A stretch of 64,000 nt of DNA, taken from the NCBI RefSeq assembly GCF_000410515.1, contig NC_021500.1, positions 248,001 to 312,000 on the forward strand, given 5' to 3'. Origin of the DNA: Enterobacter sp. R4-368 (GTDB lineage: Bacteria > Pseudomonadota > Gammaproteobacteria > Enterobacterales > Enterobacteriaceae). The translations under genes and the position numbers were made by a program. Below, one piece after another: positions 60,351-64,000 of this stretch (positions are counted from its first letter, which is position 1; every line of letters begins with the position of its first letter). The notes below the pieces were generated by a model. It saw nothing but the letters and a program-made list of their open reading frames with translations. It did not search any database and was not told where the DNA came from.

Positions 60351-63300
60351 TTACTCCGCCGCGTTTTTCTCCGCTTTCCCTGCCAACCGGGCCAGGAAGT
60401 CATAGCGTTTTTGCAGGTCTGCGGCGGCATCTTTCCATAATTGTTCCGCCACGTCCGGCTGCTGCGCATTGAGACGACGGAAACGCTGCTCATTAAGCAG
60501 GGTCTCCGCCAGCGCATCGGACGGCGGCCGCGAGTCCAGCGCCAGCGGAACTTTCCCTTCTTCCTCACGGCGCGGATCGTAGCGGTACAGCGGCCAGAAG
60601 CCGGTCGCGGTGAGCTGGCGCATCTGATCGTGGCTCAGCGCCAAATCATAGCCGTGCTCTTCACAGGGGCTGTAAGCAATAATCAACGACGGGCCGGGGT
60701 AGGCTTCTGCTTCCTGAATGGCTTTCACCGTCTGGTTGAGCTGCGCGCCGAGCGAAATCTGCGCGACGTAAACGTGGCCGTACATCATCATGCTGACGCC
60801 CAAATCTTTGCGCGCCTTGCGTTTGCCATGCTCGCCAAATTTGGTCACCGCACCGAGCGGGGTGGCTTTTGAGGCCTGGCCGCCGGTGTTGGAGTAACAC
60901 TGGGTATCCAGCACCAGAATATTGACGTTCTCGGTCAGGCTCAGCACATGATCGAGGCCGCCAAAGCCGATATCGTACGCCCAGCCGTCGCCGCCAATCA
61001 GCCAAATCGATTTTTCGACCAGCGCATCGGCATCGGTCAACAGTTGTTGCGCACCTTCCACAGACGCCAGCGCGGTGCGCAGCTCTGCCACCTGTGCGCG
61101 GCGCGCTTCCGGGGTCGCTTCCGCGTGCAATGCCGCGTTCAGTTCCGCCGGAATATGTTCAGCGAATTGATCAACTAATCGCATAACACGCTGGCGGTGC
61201 TGATCCACACTTAAGCGGAACCCAAGGCCGAACTCGGCGTTATCTTCAAACAGCGAGTTCGCCCACGCCGGCCCGCGCCCGTTTTCATCGGTGGTGTAAG
61301 GCGTCGAAGGCAGGTTACCGCCATAAATCGATGAACAACCGGTGGCATTGGCGATCATCATGCGGTCGCCATACAGTTGCGTCAGCAGTTTGATATACGG
61401 CGTTTCGCCGCAGCCTGAGCACGCCCCGGAATACTCAAACAGCGGGGTAATCAACTGCGAGGTACGAATGTCGATGCGCTCCAGTTTGCTGCGGTCGATC
61501 TCCGGCAGGTCGAGGAAGAAGTCGTAATTCACTTTCTCTTCTTCAACGTGTTCAAGGCGCGACATCATGTTGATGGCTTTGATGTCCGGGTTCTGGCGAT
61601 CTTTTGCCGGGCAAACTTCCACACACAGATTACAGCCGGTGCAATCTTCCGGCGCGACTTGCAGCACATATTTCTGCCCGCGCATATCGCGGGATTTCAC
61701 ATCCAGTGAATGCAGGCTCGACGGGGCGTTTTCCATCGCCTGCGGCGAGACCACTTTGGCGCGGATCGCCGAGTGCGGGCAGGCGGCAACGCAGTGGTTA
61801 CACTGGGTGCAAAGCTCCTCTTTCCAGACAGGGATCTCTTCGGCGATATTACGTTTCTCCCAGCGCGTGGTGCCCACCGGCCAAGTGCCGTCCGGCGGCA
61901 GCGCGGAGACCGGCAATGCATCGCCAAGACCGGCCAGCATGGCCGCCGTCACGGTTTTGACAAAATCGGGGGCCGAATCGGAGACCACCGGCGGGCGATG
62001 GGCACTTTGCGGATTAACCGCTTCCAGCGGTACTTCGAACAGCGATTCGCGGGCCATCGCCAGCGCCTGCCAGTTTCGCTCCACCAGCTCCTGACCTTTA
62101 CTGCTATAGCTTTTGGCAATCGCACCCTGCAATTCAGCCAGCGCGCTGTCGCCCGGCAGAATATTTGTGAGATGGAAGAACGCCATTTGCATGACGGTGT
62201 TAATGCGGGCGGCAAGTCCACATTCACGGGCGATTTTCGCGGCGTTAACCACATAGAGACGCGCTTTTTTCTGGTTGAGCACCGCCTGCACTTCCTGCGG
62301 CAAACGTGACCAGACTTCATCGGCGCTGTAAGGCGTGTTGAGCAGGAAAATACCGCCCGGTTTCAGGCGCTCGGCCATTGGGTACTTATCGATAAACTGC
62401 AACTGGTGGCAACCGACAAAATCCGCCTGCGACACCAGATAAGCCGAGTTGATCGGTTTTTCACTGACGCGCAGGTGCGAAACCGTCAGGCCGCCAGCCT
62501 TTTTCGAGTCATAGACAAAATAACCCTGCGCATACCACGGCGTAGAGTTACCGATAATCTTGATATTGTTCTTGGTCGCCGACACGCTACCGTCACTGCC
62601 GAGCCCATAGAACAGCGCTTCTAATTTCGCATGCGACGGCAGGGTGTTTTCCGGTAGCGGCAGAGAAAGGTTGGTCACATCGTCGTAAATACCGACGGTA
62701 AAACGCGGTTTGGGCTTCGCCGCGCACAGCTCGTTAAAAATGGCCAGCACGCATTCGGGGCCAAACTCTTTTGACGACAGACCGTAACGCCCGCCAACCA
62801 CCCGCGGCAGGGTTTCCCGCTCACCGTTATTAAACGCTTCTGCCAGCGCGGTCATCACATCCAGATACAGTGGTTCGGCCAGGGCGCCCGGTTCTTTGGT
62901 GCGATCCAGCACGGCAACGGTTTTCACGCTTTCCGGCAACACGGACAACAGATGCGCGGCGCTGAACGGGCGATAGAGGCGCACTTTCAACACGCCGACT
63001 TTTTCCCCGCGCGTCAGCAGCTCATCGACCACCTCTTCGCAGGTACCGATCGCCGAGCCCATCAGCACGATCACGCGATCGGCTTGCGGGTGACCATAAT
63101 ATTCAAAAGGTTTGTACTGCCGCCCGGTGGCGGTAGCGAAATCGTCCATCGCCTGCGCAACGTGCGCGTACACCGCGTTGTACCACGGGTTGGTCGCTTC
63201 GCGAGACTGGAAATAGGTGTCCGGGTTGGCAGAAGTACCACGGATCACCGGATGTTCCGGGTTGAGCGCGCGGGCACGATGCGCATCAATTTCCGCCTGA

Positions 63301-63875
63301 GGAAGCAGGTTGCGAATGGTGTCATCCGCCAGCGGCACGATTTTGTTAATTTCGTGCGAGGTGCGAAAACCATCAAAGAAATGAATGAATGGCACCCGGC
63401 TTTTCAGTGTCGCCATGTGCGAAATGAGCGCGAAATCTTGTGCTTCCTGCACGCTACCGGCAGCGAGCATCGCACAACCGGCCTGGCGAACCGCCATCAC
63501 GTCGGAATGATCGCCAAAAATAGAGAGTGCGTGGGTGGCAACGGTACGCGCGGCGACGTGCAGAACAAATGGCATTAACTGGCCCGCCAGCTTGTAAAGC
63601 GTGGGGATCATCAGCAGCAAACCCTGCGATGAGGTAAACGAGGTGGAGAGCGCACCGGTCTGCAAAGCTCCGTGTACGGCGGCAATCGCCCCCGCTTCCG
63701 ACTGCATTTCCACGACGCGCGGCGTGTCGCCCCAGATATTTTTCAGGCCGTTTCCGGCCCAGGCATCGGCCTGTTCAGCCATCGTCGAGCTGGGAGTAAT
63801 GGGGTATATGGCGATAACTTCACTGGTGCGGAAAGCGACTGACGCGACCGCGCCATTACCGTCAATAGTAATCAT
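60351..63875 (-). CDS. nifJ: Pyruvate:flavodoxin/ferredoxin oxidoreductase
   Basis: 1174-residue multidomain enzyme (ydbK/pfo of E. coli) that oxidises pyruvate to acetyl-CoA and reduces flavodoxin or ferredoxin. The N-terminal pyrimidine-binding domain (AIYPITPSSTMAE) leads. Two [4Fe-4S] sets follow, CTQCNHCVAACP and CTGCNLCVEVCP. The ThDP domain has ACSGCGETPY and GGDGWAYDIG. The 63875 ATG has AAGGG six bases upstream. Length and sequence match the housekeeping YdbK. No other nif gene is nearby, so a role in nitrogen fixation is not implied. Confidence 0.96.
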   Translation of the reverse strand: MITIDGNGAVASVAFRTSEVIAIYPITPSSTMAEQADAWAGNGLKNIWGDTPRVVEMQSEAGAIAAVHGALQTGALSTSFTSSQGLLLMIPTLYKLAGQLMPFVLHVAARTVATHALSIFGDHSDVMAVRQAGCAMLAAGSVQEAQDFALISHMATLKSRVPFIHFFDGFRTSHEINKIVPLADDTIRNLLPQAEIDAHRARALNPEHPVIRGTSANPDTYFQSREATNPWYNAVYAHVAQAMDDFATATGRQYKPFEYYGHPQADRVIVLMGSAIGTCEEVVDELLTRGEKVGVLKVRLYRPFSAAHLLSVLPESVKTVAVLDRTKEPGALAEPLYLDVMTALAEAFNNGERETLPRVVGGRYGLSSKEFGPECVLAIFNELCAAKPKPRFTVGIYDDVTNLSLPLPENTLPSHAKLEALFYGLGSDGSVSATKNNIKIIGNSTPWYAQGYFVYDSKKAGGLTVSHLRVSEKPINSAYLVSQADFVGCHQLQFIDKYPMAERLKPGGIFLLNTPYSADEVWSRLPQEVQAVLNQKKARLYVVNAAKIARECGLAARINTVMQMAFFHLTNILPGDSALAELQGAIAKSYSSKGQELVERNWQALAMARESLFEVPLEAVNPQSAHRPPVVSDSAPDFVKTVTAAMLAGLGDALPVSALPPDGTWPVGTTRWEKRNIAEEIPVWKEELCTQCNHCVAACPHSAIRAKVVSPQAMENAPSSLHSLDVKSRDMRGQKYVLQVAPEDCTGCNLCVEVCPAKDRQNPDIKAINMMSRLEHVEEEKVNYDFFLDLPEIDRSKLERIDIRTSQLITPLFEYSGACSGCGETPYIKLLTQLYGDRMMIANATGCSSIYGGNLPSTPYTTDENGRGPAWANSLFEDNAEFGLGFRLSVDQHRQRVMRLVDQFAEHIPAELNAALHAEATPEARRAQVAELRTALASVEGAQQLLTDADALVEKSIWLIGGDGWAYDIGFGGLDHVLSLTENVNILVLDTQCYSNTGGQASKATPLGAVTKFGEHGKRKARKDLGVSMMMYGHVYVAQISLGAQLNQTVKAIQEAEAYPGPSLIIAYSPCEEHGYDLALSHDQMRQLTATGFWPLYRYDPRREEEGKVPLALDSRPPSDALAETLLNEQRFRRLNAQQPDVAEQLWKDAAADLQKRYDFLARLAGKAEKNAAE

Positions 63876-64000
63876 ATGGCACCCTTGCATTGCTCAATAG
63901 GAAGGGGCTTGTGAAACGGCGGCAAGCCCTGTAGTTATCCTGTTATTTTAGCAAACCACTGCGCGCGCAATTTTCGCTTTTGTGTCCTGAGGTATAACGG
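63876..64000 (-). promoter_or_regulatory. nifJ upstream region with leader hairpin
   Basis: The minus-strand leader contains GGGCTTG, 11-nt loop, CAAGCCC (about 63904-63929), some 30 bp before the start. No gene. The promoter could not be placed. Confidence 0.4.

Noticed and set aside
60441..63578. Several long plus-strand frames within nifJ
   Set aside because: All are shadows of the nifJ reading frame, with no start signals or family likeness.
60351..63875. nifJ as evidence of a nitrogen-fixation island
   Set aside because: The protein is the housekeeping YdbK type by length, sequence and location, and no other nif gene is present.

Overview
The window is a stretch of enterobacterial chromosome. 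Its backbone follows the E. coli K-12 trp-to-ttcA order almost gene for gene: trpDE, rnm, yciO, rluB, btuR, yciK, sohB, yciN, topA, cysB, small genes, acnA, ribA, pgpB, lapAB, pyrF, yciH, osmB, yciT, yciZ, pdeR, rnb, yciW, fabI, sapFDCBA, pspF, pspABCD, ycjXF, tyrR, tpx, ycjG, mpaA, mppA, then dgcM, zntB, fnrS, dbpA, ttcA and the ydbK-type nifJ. Proteins look orthologous to E. coli but are clearly diverged. Together with an rpfF gene and a phytase, this points to a non-Escherichia member of the Enterobacteriaceae, such as the Enterobacter/Kosakonia/Cronobacter group. The genus is inferred, not shown. All identifications are from reading the sequence and recalled family knowledge; no database search was run.

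Region by region. 1-1.9 kb: start of the trp operon on the minus strand (5' end of trpD, all of trpE, attenuator, trpL leader peptide with tandem Trp, TrpR-controlled promoter). 1.95-4.5 kb: rnm, yciO, rluB. 4.5-5.1 kb: a single-gene IS200-like element with subterminal hairpins. 5.2-20.5 kb: core metabolism, topology, sulfur regulation and envelope genes, with three tiny ORFs (ymiA, yciX, ymiC) before acnA. 20.6-25.2 kb: osmB, yciT, yciZ, then rpfF (diffusible-signal-factor synthase) convergent with, and overlapping, rpfR/pdeR (PAS-GGDEF-EAL). 25.5-29.7 kb: rnb, yciW, fabI. 29.8-35.1 kb: sap peptide/polyamine transport operon. 35.2-40.4 kb: phage-shock system with its sigma-54 promoter, plus ycjXF. 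40.4-46.2 kb: tyrR, tpx, and muropeptide recycling genes ycjG, mpaA and mppA.

46.2-53.1 kb is an accessory-flavoured signalling block. It holds a small unknown gene, dgcM, an MHYT-GGDEF-EAL membrane protein, a chemoreceptor with almost no periplasmic domain but a C-terminal tether-like pentapeptide, and zntB. The fnr-uspE-ogt segment that separates mppA from dgcM in E. coli K-12 is not here. 53.1-55.9 kb holds the FNR-activated small RNA FnrS with an FNR box, a proline-rich mini-protein, dbpA and ttcA. Directly upstream of ttcA lies a frameshifted phage integrase remnant, at the place where Rac prophage sits in E. coli K-12. Beyond it is a cargo-like set: phytase appA, an AraC regulator, a metallo-beta-lactamase-fold hydrolase, an ABM-domain protein and a KTSC protein. 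The window closes with nifJ.

The most coherent system story is c-di-GMP signalling. Three GGDEF proteins lie within about 27 kb. One of them (RpfR, the PdeR equivalent) is paired with its fatty-acid signal synthase RpfF. Another (DgcM) is the partner of PdeR in the E. coli curli switch.
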